In this document: positions 10,615 to 19,574 of the stretch, in pieces
Position numbering within the stretch: position 1 is the stretch's first letter
How the letters are laid out: the number at the start of each line of letters is the position of its first letter
Source: a virus
Virus record (IMG/VR): IMGVR_UViG_3300008120_000017
Location: 34,975-98,974 of that record
DNA length: 64,000 nucleotides
Direction: 5' to 3' (one strand)
Made by a program: the position numbers and the translations under genes
Notes under the pieces: generated by a model
What the model saw: only the letters and a program-made list of their open reading frames with translations
Told to the model about the DNA's origin: nothing
Database searches by the model: none

Positions 10615-11573
10615 AGATTTGCAATTAAGTTTGCAAGTAACTCACTTTGAGTTCCTTGAGTTGTTAAAACAAGTTCCCTAAGTCTTTCTTCCTGTTGTTT
10701 TAACTGTTCTAATCCTGCAGTCAAAAATTCTAGATCAACACAGCCACAGCAAGAACTTGAACATAAATCGTTAACTTTTATAGAGTTGGCATCTTTGTAC
10801 TCATCAATCCCTATGCATTCCGACTCCTCTATCCAAAAGTTTCCATTTGAGTCTGGCCTAACACCATTAATAGTTTTTATACATGGACTGTAAAAGGCTT
10901 TAGCTGTTTCACACCCGTCTGGTTCTTTTATGACGTTCTCATCTACTATTGCATCTATCTTTACGCAACCATATTGGTCGGTCTCGCCAGTATCTATATT
11001 TATTAATGGGTCGTACGTTATTCTTACGTTTTGTCCAGCTTTTATCTTTAAAACATCAGTGGCTCTATGAATTAATACATTATTTGAATCATATATATCT
11101 ATGTATTGCATAGACGGCATAGAAACAAATCTACAATTTATTTCTAGCTTAGTTGAGGAGCTATCAAAATCGAAATTACCTAGACCCCTGTTTATCGTCT
11201 CTGCTATATCACCTACCGCAATTGCTCCAAGCACTGATGAGTTTTCATTCTGACCAATAAAAGAATGGTAACTAAATTTAGAAAAATTTTTAGTATCTAT
11301 TTCTATTGTTGATATATATGTCGGAGAAATTAAAGTATCTTCAGGTTGATACGATATAGATATCTTAATAACTGGGACAGATACAAATAGACCAGATATA
11401 AAAAATACTCCATCTGCGTACGCTCTTGAATGATTGACCTGTGCAGAGACAATTAGATCGTTCGATATTGTATACGACCCGCTCTTGTCAATTCTAGAGC
11501 AGTTTTCTGCTATTGGGTAATTTCTAACAGAGTTGGAGTTTAGCCACTCAGGGAAAATTATACTTTGTGCCAC
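10611..11573 (-). CDS. Tail-tip/fibre family paralogue 5 (NSxRxFPF family)
   Basis: A 320-residue paralogue, first of the five in transcription order. The N-terminal motif is EWLNSNSVRNYPI (residues 9-21), the second motif is INGVRPDSNGNFWIE, and a CSSSCCGC cluster precedes a C-terminal helix (about 275-320) likely to form a coiled coil. The stop overlaps the start of paralogue 4. One base is shared with the preceding 767-residue gene. The role is inferred only from position and the family motifs. Confidence 0.73.
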   Translation of the reverse strand: MAQSIIFPEWLNSNSVRNYPIAENCSRIDKSGSYTISNDLIVSAQVNHSRAYADGVFFISGLFVSVPVIKISISYQPEDTLISPTYISTIEIDTKNFSKFSYHSFIGQNENSSVLGAIAVGDIAETINRGLGNFDFDSSSTKLEINCRFVSMPSMQYIDIYDSNNVLIHRATDVLKIKAGQNVRITYDPLINIDTGETDQYGCVKIDAIVDENVIKEPDGCETAKAFYSPCIKTINGVRPDSNGNFWIEESECIGIDEYKDANSIKVNDLCSSSCCGCVDLEFLTAGLEQLKQQEERLRELVLTTQGTQSELLANLIANL

Positions 11574-13876
11574 TAGATAACCTCCGTTCTCCAGTTTATA
11601 TCTAAAAAGCTTATATCTCCAGGGTAAGTATCTCCGTCTTCTCCAAACGTAGAAACTCTTTCTATCATAACATAAACAACATCACCTGGTCTTATTTTTT
11701 GTTGATTTATATTGTTTATCTTTCCGTATAAAACAAATAAATCAGTGTTTCCGTTGTTTGATATTATTGAACCCTGTTTAGGGAATTGATTTTTGTCTAC
11801 CGTATAAGCTAAGTAATTGGTTAGTTGAGTTTTCCAGTATTTTATATCAAAAGATACTTCATCACTTGAGTCATCAATGTAATTAAGGTTAAAGTTATTC
11901 CAAGAGGCTCTAGGGGCATTACCAAGTCCTGACGGAAATACATAGTAATTTGCCTTAAATAGTGCATTATATGTATTTGTTTGCGATACAGAGGAGGATC
12001 CAAATACATTTGAAGATAAAAATAATTTTACTCCACTGCTCTCTGGCACGGCCTGATATGGTATTTTTATTTTTGCTACCATCTGGCATTTAGCGGATCC
12101 AGGAGGCAAGAATGTTACACAGGGCATAACTCCATTATGTAAATATTCTTTTGCGTTTTTTAGCGAAACTATAGATACCTCACCAGATGATTGTATTGTT
12201 GTGCTCGATATAATAACCTTACCTGTTTCAGCTGAGTTACCCTGTAAATTCTTGATCTCTATCCCCTGACCCGCAATAACTCTGCTTACGAGGGGGGATG
12301 TTACAAACTTTTGAGTATCTGAATCAATTCTAGAGAAGCACTTGTCCGCATCTGGGCCGTCTGTAGTATTTAAGTCGAGTCTTAGATCAATTGCAAGATT
12401 ACCTGTAGTTGACTCTTCTTTCGTAAAGCAATCAAGTACTTGTATTGCTGGAGTAAAACTTTGAAGTGAAAGCACTAGTGGTCTTGCCGTACTTACGTTT
12501 GCCTTTGAGAAAAACAATTGTAGGTACTTGCTTAGTGATTGATTTGGATCTGGGTCGGTATCAATTCTTCTAGCAATATAGTCATGAGGCCATGGAGAAT
12601 CTGTTTTTTGTTCGTTGTTGCTGAAGGTTCCAGGGACCCAGAATAAGTCTTGTGGAAAACATTTAAAATCTTTCGACTCTATTAAATCTATACCATTATT
12701 GCTTATTGTTACAGATTCTGTCGGAGTAGGAGGCCAAACTGCGTTTACCCTTTTATTGAACTCTCTTAAGTATCTATATTTTGTGCCTACTGTATATCTC
12801 CCATCAAATGAGTTAACGTTTGTCCATCCATTTGTGTCGAACGGATAATAAATGCAAAATTTATCAGCACCGTCCGTAGACATTGCAGTAGTAAAATCTT
12901 GTTGAAGGGTGTTACCCGAATACACGCCATCATGCCTGACGAAAGAAATATCTATACCAGTATTTGGTATTGTGATCCATTTTCCGTAGTCAGGTATGCT
13001 AACCTGAGAGACGACTTCAATTGACCCGCTAGATGGATCATCAAAATCAAGTAATGAACCTCTTCCAAATCTAAATCCAATTTTATTGTCAGTAGTTTTT
13101 ACAATATCAATTCTAAATTGTTCAGCAATAGATGTATATGATCCATTGCCCTTTAAACACATTATAAATGGAGGAACATCTCCTTCTGGCCTGGATGAAG
13201 AGTAAAAATAATCAACATACTTTATACCATTTTTTTCTACGTAACCCTTTCTGGATATGTTTTGGCTTGCAGATGGTTTTGCTTCTAGCGTAAATTTATA
13301 GTGTATATGTGATTCAAATATATCTTTTTGTAGTGGCTGAACAAAAGCATCTTTCTCCGTAAAAAATCCTAATTGTACTAATGGAGCTCCACCCACTGAA
13401 GTCATTTTACCTGGTTTTTTCCTAGATAAATAAAATCTTCCTGGATTAAATTGCTCTGTAGTGTCTTCAAGCATTTGACGCACATTAGCAATTTGAAAGT
13501 CTTTAATGTCATTAATCCAGCCACTCATTAATATTGAACCGAGTGTCTGATTTTTATGTACACATAATCCAACTACAAACGTTCTATCAGAGGCTTTGTA
13601 TTGTTTTGTTTCATTATCGAAAACACCCTCTGCTATAGCCTTTTCATATTTTTGGCTCTCGTTATTAAAGAAAACCCAGTCCCCGACTTCTACATCGTTT
13701 GAAACTCTTACATTCTGTATAACTAGTTTCCCGTTCTGGGAACTAAAATCATTCAGTCTCTCGAACAAGAAATCGGTTCTCTGTTGAAGAGCTCTTATTG
13801 GTCTAGCTTCGGTCTCTTGATTTATAGGCTCTCCATCTATTGGAGGCTTAATTAGTGGAACCCATGTATTAGCCAT
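11573..13876 (-). CDS. Large putative baseplate/tail-periphery protein
   Basis: A 767-residue protein that I do not recognise at family level. The N-terminus (WVPLIKPPIDGEPINQETE, then a predicted helix around 25-45) looks like an assembly anchor of the kind that starts baseplate-attached proteins. The rest is beta-rich, with a segment VGDWVFFNNESQKYEKA near 55-75. It lies directly after the 211-residue gene and before the five paralogues, consistent with a structural link from baseplate wedge to fibres. No enzymatic motif or membrane segment is seen. Confidence 0.6.
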   Translation of the reverse strand: MANTWVPLIKPPIDGEPINQETEARPIRALQQRTDFLFERLNDFSSQNGKLVIQNVRVSNDVEVGDWVFFNNESQKYEKAIAEGVFDNETKQYKASDRTFVVGLCVHKNQTLGSILMSGWINDIKDFQIANVRQMLEDTTEQFNPGRFYLSRKKPGKMTSVGGAPLVQLGFFTEKDAFVQPLQKDIFESHIHYKFTLEAKPSASQNISRKGYVEKNGIKYVDYFYSSSRPEGDVPPFIMCLKGNGSYTSIAEQFRIDIVKTTDNKIGFRFGRGSLLDFDDPSSGSIEVVSQVSIPDYGKWITIPNTGIDISFVRHDGVYSGNTLQQDFTTAMSTDGADKFCIYYPFDTNGWTNVNSFDGRYTVGTKYRYLREFNKRVNAVWPPTPTESVTISNNGIDLIESKDFKCFPQDLFWVPGTFSNNEQKTDSPWPHDYIARRIDTDPDPNQSLSKYLQLFFSKANVSTARPLVLSLQSFTPAIQVLDCFTKEESTTGNLAIDLRLDLNTTDGPDADKCFSRIDSDTQKFVTSPLVSRVIAGQGIEIKNLQGNSAETGKVIISSTTIQSSGEVSIVSLKNAKEYLHNGVMPCVTFLPPGSAKCQMVAKIKIPYQAVPESSGVKLFLSSNVFGSSSVSQTNTYNALFKANYYVFPSGLGNAPRASWNNFNLNYIDDSSDEVSFDIKYWKTQLTNYLAYTVDKNQFPKQGSIISNNGNTDLFVLYGKINNINQQKIRPGDVVYVMIERVSTFGEDGDTYPGDISFLDINWRTEVI

Positions 13877-13893
13877 ATTTTTGGTTTATGTTT

Positions 13894-14529
13894 TTATTTA
13901 AATGCAATAGACCAAAAACAGTCTATGTAGCTATTCTCTTGAACAGTTATTGGGGAAGATAAAGCGAGTCGACTAAACACAATATCTTTATATTTGTTTA
14001 ATGGATCTGGTGAACTAGCTAATGCTACTCCTATTATTTTTGATGGACCATTGTCCCCCGCATAAGCGAAATAATTTGATGGGGATGCATTAGATTCCCC
14101 TTGTTGAGTTGGATGCGAGGCGCTTGTTGCAACAAACGTAGCCATATTTCCACTATATACATTGTTTTGCTCTTCGCCTGGAGCAAAGTCATAGTAAGTA
14201 TCTATTTTTGCTGACGTTAAAATAGGTATCCTTATCCAATCCTCTGTTGTGTTGCCGAGAGTTGAGAAAAAATTTATACCATCAGCTCTACTATTAACCT
14301 CATATAAAGATGGAACCACTGAAGTATTGATATAATGATAATACATATGGGATATAGAGTATCTGTTATCGCCAGATACTAACCTAGACATTATATCTGC
14401 AGCGCCATACATTATTAGATTTTTTTTATGGAAGATTGGGGTAAATGAATTTGTCTTTAAATTCCTATAACCCATAGTTACCGTACCAATACATGATGGT
14501 TCGTAAGTTTCTTTTATAGTATTGCGCAT
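13894..14529 (-). CDS. Putative tail-fibre/baseplate-associated protein
   Basis: A 211-residue protein with the segment KNLIMYGAADIMSRLVSG at about residues 36-53, followed by SISHMYYHYI. This arrangement (a 'no longer undefined' helix then an I-T/S-H-hydrophobic strand) recalls the N-terminal part of several phage fibre-like structural proteins, but the resemblance is weak. It overlaps the upstream 594-residue baseplate gene by 16 bases. In P2-like order this is where the tail fibre gene follows W, J and I, which supports the call. Confidence 0.5.
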   Translation of the reverse strand: MRNTIKETYEPSCIGTVTMGYRNLKTNSFTPIFHKKNLIMYGAADIMSRLVSGDNRYSISHMYYHYINTSVVPSLYEVNSRADGINFFSTLGNTTEDWIRIPILTSAKIDTYYDFAPGEEQNNVYSGNMATFVATSASHPTQQGESNASPSNYFAYAGDNGPSKIIGVALASSPDPLNKYKDIVFSRLALSSPITVQENSYIDCFWSIAFK

Positions 14530-16298
14530 TTTGGTATTTGTTTAAGCTCTATATTTTGCACTAAATTAGTTGTAGATGAAAGATCGAATTTTTCAAGTAA
14601 AAAACCATTACTAGATAAGTTATTGTCATCAAAATTGTTTTTGTAAAATCTTCCAGATTTTTTGTTTTTACTGACATTTACTTCAATAGATATTGCCTCT
14701 ATAACTTCTGGAGTATCAACAAAATTATTCCATTTATCTAGTTCTGGGGTATTATACCCCTGATTAGTTTTATCTGGAAATGAACTAGTGTTTAAATTTA
14801 ATAAATCACTTAAATTGACAGAAGTAGCATAACTTTGCCTATTATCTAAAAGCATTTCGTATTTTTCTATTCCACTTAACTCTAAAAAGAACATCAATAT
14901 AACATTAACCGGCGTGTTATCTTTTATCGGGTTTATAGTAGAAAAGAACACTTCTATGTCATTTATTTTACTTAAATCAATTTTTATCGGTAAGACATTT
15001 CCGTAAAAAAAATCTTCAGAAAAAATTTGAGCAGGATTAACAGAAAACTCTAAATTATTTTCAAAATCTAATTGTGCATCTTGATAATTTGCATATTTTT
15101 TAAATATTTCGTACCCATAATAAATTTGACTTTGCTTAGCCTTTTCAAATACGCGTTTCCAAAAATTTTCTATAGTTTTAGTTTCACCAATTAGGTCAAA
15201 AAAAACTGAAGTGGATAATGTGTTATTGGGGGATATTTTTTTACCGTATTTGATTTTTATATATTTATTAGGAAATGATATATATGTATCAACATTAGTT
15301 GATGATTTTTTAGGCAGCGGAAGTGACGCAAAATTTGCCCACCAATTTTTGTCTTTAGTGTTAACTATATTAACTACATCAACTAGCGGTGTCCCAGATT
15401 TTACGCTAATTCCAATCTTTATGTCATTTGATATTATCTGTTTATCCTGCAGTTTGTATACATTAAAGTCGGTTATAACAAGTGTTGTATCATCGTCTGG
15501 ATTTTTGTGTATATCTTGTATTGTTTCTAGTGGCTCTCTAATCAATGGGCTTCCGGATATAACAGATAAATACGACCTAAGCGCAAATACACTTGGTCCT
15601 TTAGATACTAGTTCAAACAATTTTATGGTTATGTCTTTGTATTGTTCAGACGATGTCCTTAAATTAGTGAACGTATACCCAAATTGTTTGTATATTAAAA
15701 ATTTGTCAATATCTACGTCACATATCCATAGTATTAGCTCTTCGTCTATCTCTACTAGGTCTTTATCTATTATTTTTCTTTTTGGAATTAATGGGTTTAG
15801 AAATGGGTCTTCTTTGAATAGTATACCTCCGCGATAAAGAGAAAAATCAACCCCATTTAGGTATGTAACTGATGGCTCAAACAATCTATTAATTGCAACA
15901 GCTCCTAAGCTTACAATATCCTTGTTTTTTAGCTCTATGTAAAATTTTTTATTTAATGATGATGCAGTACCATACCTGATAATATCACCAGATGAATACT
16001 TTGATTCATTTGGTTGAACACCATAATAAGAGCCATCTCCATATTCTGGATTGTCTATGTTTTTGTAAAAATTATTTTTAGATATGACTACAGGAAATAC
16101 ATTTTGCCTAGAGAATATAGGAACGGTACCAACTGAACACGAATTTATTACATCTACTAGATCTAAATAATTTTGTATTAACGTCTCAGAATATGCACCA
16201 CCAAGTGCCTGAGAAAAGTCACCAGCATCAAATATAGATGACCAAAAAGACCCAAGAAAGTCTGAAAAATTCTTGTTATATGTTAAATCGTCTTTCAA
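14514..16298 (-). CDS. Putative baseplate wedge protein (gp7/P2 I position)
   Basis: A 594-residue protein immediately downstream of the J-like gene, spaced by three bases. Its N-terminal part (DFLGSFWSSIFDAGDFSQAL, residues 13-32) fits a helical baseplate wedge arm. Position after W/gp25-like and J/gp6-like genes matches P2 gpI or T4 gp7 type wedge components, but sequence alone does not prove homology. The overlap with the next gene suggests coupled translation. No catalytic motif is apparent. Confidence 0.5.
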   Translation of the reverse strand: MKDDLTYNKNFSDFLGSFWSSIFDAGDFSQALGGAYSETLIQNYLDLVDVINSCSVGTVPIFSRQNVFPVVISKNNFYKNIDNPEYGDGSYYGVQPNESKYSSGDIIRYGTASSLNKKFYIELKNKDIVSLGAVAINRLFEPSVTYLNGVDFSLYRGGILFKEDPFLNPLIPKRKIIDKDLVEIDEELILWICDVDIDKFLIYKQFGYTFTNLRTSSEQYKDITIKLFELVSKGPSVFALRSYLSVISGSPLIREPLETIQDIHKNPDDDTTLVITDFNVYKLQDKQIISNDIKIGISVKSGTPLVDVVNIVNTKDKNWWANFASLPLPKKSSTNVDTYISFPNKYIKIKYGKKISPNNTLSTSVFFDLIGETKTIENFWKRVFEKAKQSQIYYGYEIFKKYANYQDAQLDFENNLEFSVNPAQIFSEDFFYGNVLPIKIDLSKINDIEVFFSTINPIKDNTPVNVILMFFLELSGIEKYEMLLDNRQSYATSVNLSDLLNLNTSSFPDKTNQGYNTPELDKWNNFVDTPEVIEAISIEVNVSKNKKSGRFYKNNFDDNNLSSNGFLLEKFDLSSTTNLVQNIELKQIPKCAIL

Positions 16299-16301
16299 GT
16301 T

Positions 16302-17987
16302 TTATATTTCTATTAATGTTACAGGAATTCCAGATTTACGAGCAAAGAATCCTATATTGTCCCTTGAGTACCCTAATTGAATGTTTTTTGGTATAACCAA
16401 CGTAGACTCAGAGTACAACTTTATCGTAGTGAAATTTATGTCTGGTGCAAGTATTTCAGCATTTATCATTATCGGTGTATTAACGGATAAAACATTACTG
16501 TCTTGCATTATAGATGAAATAATTTTATCTATTCTGATCTCTTCTTTTCTGGGGTTTACTGAGTTTATATAGTCTATTATATTGTTCTGTATTTTTTCTG
16601 GTGTAGTCGAATTAAGCTTAGTTCTTACAGTTATTTCTGATGTACTTATAAAACATGGTATACACGCTCTGACAAGCGTATCAATTAAAGCTGACTGAGC
16701 TCCAGGCTGATTAACAAATTGTTGTATTCTTTGTATAGAGGGGATCATTTCCGCGAAAACAGTTACAGACATAGTATCTGAATTGTTACCGACTCCGTCA
16801 AATATTATGTCTTGGTATGAATAACTAGAATAAGTTGACTCCTGAGTATTAAATATATAATTATCTACGGTATTAGATACGCTGTATTTATCAAATTTTC
16901 TTCTTACGCTAAGTATATTAAAGCTACTTAATGTAGTGAGTTCTAACTCTTTAGAGAAAACCCTAGTTATTCTATAATTACCAGGTAATTCATTTCTAGA
17001 TAATTTTAGTAAATATTTCCCAAGGTATGGAGCAAGTGAGTTATCTAAGTTAATTATAGATTGCGTTATTTTCTGTGCCACTAAATTTTGTTCAAAAAAC
17101 TCTTCTACGAAAGAAGATGTTTTTACATAAATATCACAAAAACTACCAGATTTTATCCCAAAAATATTATGTGAATTCCTTGACATCAATTCACTGTTTA
17201 CTCCATGAATTGATATTTGCTGTATTTCTGGAAAGTTATCTCTGAGTGTTTGTTCAATCGCAAGAGGAGAGGCAAGGTTTCTAGTAGAAAGAGCTGGAAT
17301 GATTCTATCTATAACTTCTTGATTGGATTCTTTATTCTGCCCTCCAGAAAACTTAGAAAAAGCGTTTGCAGATATTATGCCCGTCCTTGAATTTAATATA
17401 TTTAAAGTTGTATACTGCTCTATATTATATTCCGAGCCTTCTTTTTCCGCAACGAATGGAACTATTACGAATTTTTGGGTACCTGTAGAGTCCGAATATA
17501 TTTTAAGTTGATTAGAGGCAGTTGGAGATACTGACCCTGAAAACGCTCCCGAAGATAAAAATATTAAACCATTATTTGTTTTAAACTTAATTGACTCATC
17601 TATCGAAAAGGACTCAGAAAAGTTAGTAAGATTTATTTTTACAAAACCAGTTGATATGTATCCCTGCCTTCTTTTGATATTAAAATTAGACAATAATGCA
17701 TCAACTATCTTATCACTAGATGATTCAGGCAGCGATAACGCACTATAAATAGTATTTGTTTTAGAGAATTCTTCTATTAATTTTTTTAAAATCAAAAATA
17801 TCTGAGCAAAAGGTCTTATTAACAAATCATTTAAAGATGATAGCTCAGAAAAATCTATATCTTGATAATTATCTGAAATGTATTGCCTTAAAATACTTTG
17901 AGCAGATAGTATCTCATCCTCAGAAAAAGAAGAGTCATTTAAGTTTATACCTTCTACTAAATTGAAATTTTCTATTGGATCAGCCAT
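16302..17987 (-). CDS. Baseplate J-like (gp6-type) wedge protein
   Basis: A 561-residue protein with the layout of baseplate J/gp6 proteins. A helical N-terminus (DEILSAQSILRQYISDN and following) leads into a long helix around the 'lifestyle' DLLIRPFAQIF segment. A beta domain beginning at GYISTGFVKINLT comes next, then a conserved-looking QEVIDRIIPALSTRNLASP region, and a C-terminal domain with a LNSTTPEKIQNNIIDYIN helix before the final strands. In contractile tails this protein forms the ring of wedges that clasps the sheath-triggering machinery. It sits two bases after the gp25-like gene, the classical order. Confidence 0.75.
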   Translation of the reverse strand: MADPIENFNLVEGINLNDSSFSEDEILSAQSILRQYISDNYQDIDFSELSSLNDLLIRPFAQIFLILKKLIEEFSKTNTIYSALSLPESSSDKIVDALLSNFNIKRRQGYISTGFVKINLTNFSESFSIDESIKFKTNNGLIFLSSGAFSGSVSPTASNQLKIYSDSTGTQKFVIVPFVAEKEGSEYNIEQYTTLNILNSRTGIISANAFSKFSGGQNKESNQEVIDRIIPALSTRNLASPLAIEQTLRDNFPEIQQISIHGVNSELMSRNSHNIFGIKSGSFCDIYVKTSSFVEEFFEQNLVAQKITQSIINLDNSLAPYLGKYLLKLSRNELPGNYRITRVFSKELELTTLSSFNILSVRRKFDKYSVSNTVDNYIFNTQESTYSSYSYQDIIFDGVGNNSDTMSVTVFAEMIPSIQRIQQFVNQPGAQSALIDTLVRACIPCFISTSEITVRTKLNSTTPEKIQNNIIDYINSVNPRKEEIRIDKIISSIMQDSNVLSVNTPIMINAEILAPDINFTTIKLYSESTLVIPKNIQLGYSRDNIGFFARKSGIPVTLIEI

Positions 17988-17988
17988 A

Positions 17989-18456
17989 TTAAGTTTTTTG
18001 CCATTTAACTGGTAAGTGAATTTCTGCTGTTTCTCCTGCTTGTGTATACAATTTTATATCTAAAATTATCTGTCCACCTGGTTGTACGCCATAATTAATT
18101 AGTTCTACTTTTTCTATTCTTTCATCTAGGGGGGTTTGATCATTGTATCTTTCTTTTATCCATTTTAAAACCAAAAGATTTTGAGATGAGAATATTTGAT
18201 AAATCTGAACAGGAAAACTTATATTAGTTGTCTTAAAGCTAGAATATAAAGTTGAACCAAATAATTTGTTTTCTTTTCTTTCCCCCACGTCACTTAATAA
18301 AATTCTTATATAATTTTGCGAAGCCTTTAATTTTCCTGTTATGACTAATGGAATAGGCCTAATGCCAAGATTAACTGGAGATTCACTTGTCTTTTCTGGA
18401 AATAAAGACAAGTCTATTAATCTGTTACTATAATTAGTTGTTGTTGGCATATTCAA
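17989..18456 (-). CDS. gp25/W-like baseplate protein
   Basis: A 155-residue protein upstream of the J-like gene. The core ILLSDVGERKENKLFGSTL (about residues 52-70) resembles the I-x-x-L-L-x-x-x-G-E-R-x-x-x-P-x-x-G-S signature of gp25/W/lysozyme-like baseplate proteins, with the usual Pro missing. The following NLLVLKWIKERYNDQTP and PGGQIILDIKLY strands also match the family's C-terminal half. gp25-like proteins sit at the inner baseplate and nucleate sheath assembly. The call rests on this pattern plus gene order. Confidence 0.6.
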   Translation of the reverse strand: MNMPTTTNYSNRLIDLSLFPEKTSESPVNLGIRPIPLVITGKLKASQNYIRILLSDVGERKENKLFGSTLYSSFKTTNISFPVQIYQIFSSQNLLVLKWIKERYNDQTPLDERIEKVELINYGVQPGGQIILDIKLYTQAGETAEIHLPVKWQKT

Positions 18457-18461
18457 ATATT

Positions 18462-18860
18462 TTACTCTTTATATTCCCATGTATGTATAGCCGAATGCAT
18501 TTCTGAAGATATTTTCTTTCTATCAGCTGCCTGCGTAGACTCTGTGGCGTATGCGTTTTTTATATTTGCAAAACCATCTTCGCCATAATTTGCATACCTA
18601 TATCTCATTGCCTTTTCTAGGTGTAAACTATGGAAACCCTCAAGCTTATATGGGGACCAATCCTTGATTGTTACTTCCCCCTTTTTCTTGGAAACTAGTT
18701 TATCTATTACGTCATCTCTATCAACCTTTTCAAAGTAATCATCTATATTATCCCAGAAGGATTCTATTTTAAATCTAGGCATCATTGCCCCCGCCCACGC
18801 AGTTTTCCTAGAATCCTCCCATGAAGAAAATTTACTAGAGTATGAGTTTAAAGCCTTCAT
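18462..18860 (-). CDS. Hypothetical protein between sigma-like and gp25-like genes
   Basis: A 132-residue protein that I do not recognise. It is rich in aromatic and charged residues (WEDSRKTAWAGAMMPRF near the N-terminus, then FWDNIDDYFEKVDRDDVIDKL), mostly helical in appearance, and without cysteines or membrane segments. It overlaps the end of the sigma-like gene by ATGA (18857-18860), so the two are translationally coupled and might act together. A baseplate role is equally possible. Confidence 0.55.
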   Translation of the reverse strand: MKALNSYSSKFSSWEDSRKTAWAGAMMPRFKIESFWDNIDDYFEKVDRDDVIDKLVSKKKGEVTIKDWSPYKLEGFHSLHLEKAMRYRYANYGEDGFANIKNAYATESTQAADRKKISSEMHSAIHTWEYKE

Positions 18861-19570
18861 TGTATTATTTTTTCTCTGGAGTTTACTCCATTCAATATCT
18901 TTTCAGCTATTTTTGCCGACCTAATTGAAACCTCTGACGGGGAAATCTTAAGTTTTATGGCAATGTCATCATTTGACATCACTGGATTACCGTTCCTACC
19001 TAATTTGTAGTCTAATATTTTTTTGCCAAAACTATCTAAATCGTTGTAGACATAATCTGTCCATAAATTTAATCTATTAGACTCCTCGTCTTCATCTAAT
19101 TCTACCCCACCAACTAATTGACTCTCTGGAATCTCATATTTTACTGATTGGTTTAATTTATTTAATTTACCCTTACTTATACCAAGATTATCCATTATTT
19201 CCGAATCGTCTGGTTCTCTTCCGTTTTCCTGAGAGAATTCATTTATAAAATTTATATATTTACCTGTTTCCTCGCTAAAGTGACGAGACAATGGGGATAT
19301 TTCTGTCATGTTTTTAGCGTCTCTGTTCAATGGCCTGAGATAATTATATACATGTGTAGATAATCTTGTCCCCTCAGATGGAGAGTATGTTTTTACTGCT
19401 TGTGAAACTAAAATCTTTGCTCTACTTCTTAATAACGTAGGATTTATTGATTTTTGTTGTCCGATGCTTGTATTTATTAATCCGTCAAAAGCCTTTACAG
19501 TATTTAAAAGATTCTCCGGGGTTGGCTTCTTTTTCCATTCTTGCCAATATTTTTCAGGGTCTTGATCCAT
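18857..19570 (-). CDS. Sigma-70-family-like transcription factor
   Basis: A 237-residue protein with sigma features in order. Region-2-like helices (residues ~20-90) contain TYSPSEGTRLSTHVYNYL, the equivalent of the 'D-P-S-x-G-x-x-F-x-T-Y' core-binding and -10 element segment. A region-3-like helix FSQENGREPDDSEIMDNLGI (112-131) follows. The C-terminal helix-turn-helix has the region 4 pattern SNDDIAIKLKISPSEVSIRS (199-218). Such factors direct core RNA polymerase to promoters. Here it lies inside the baseplate operon, in a genome that also encodes beta and beta-prime pieces, so it may programme that polymerase for late or packaged transcription. Region 1 is absent. A structural role for a recruited sigma fold cannot be ruled out. 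Confidence 0.68.
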   Translation of the reverse strand: MDQDPEKYWQEWKKKPTPENLLNTVKAFDGLINTSIGQQKSINPTLLRSRAKILVSQAVKTYSPSEGTRLSTHVYNYLRPLNRDAKNMTEISPLSRHFSEETGKYINFINEFSQENGREPDDSEIMDNLGISKGKLNKLNQSVKYEIPESQLVGGVELDEDEESNRLNLWTDYVYNDLDSFGKKILDYKLGRNGNPVMSNDDIAIKLKISPSEVSIRSAKIAEKILNGVNSREKIIQ

Positions 19571-19574
19571 AAAA

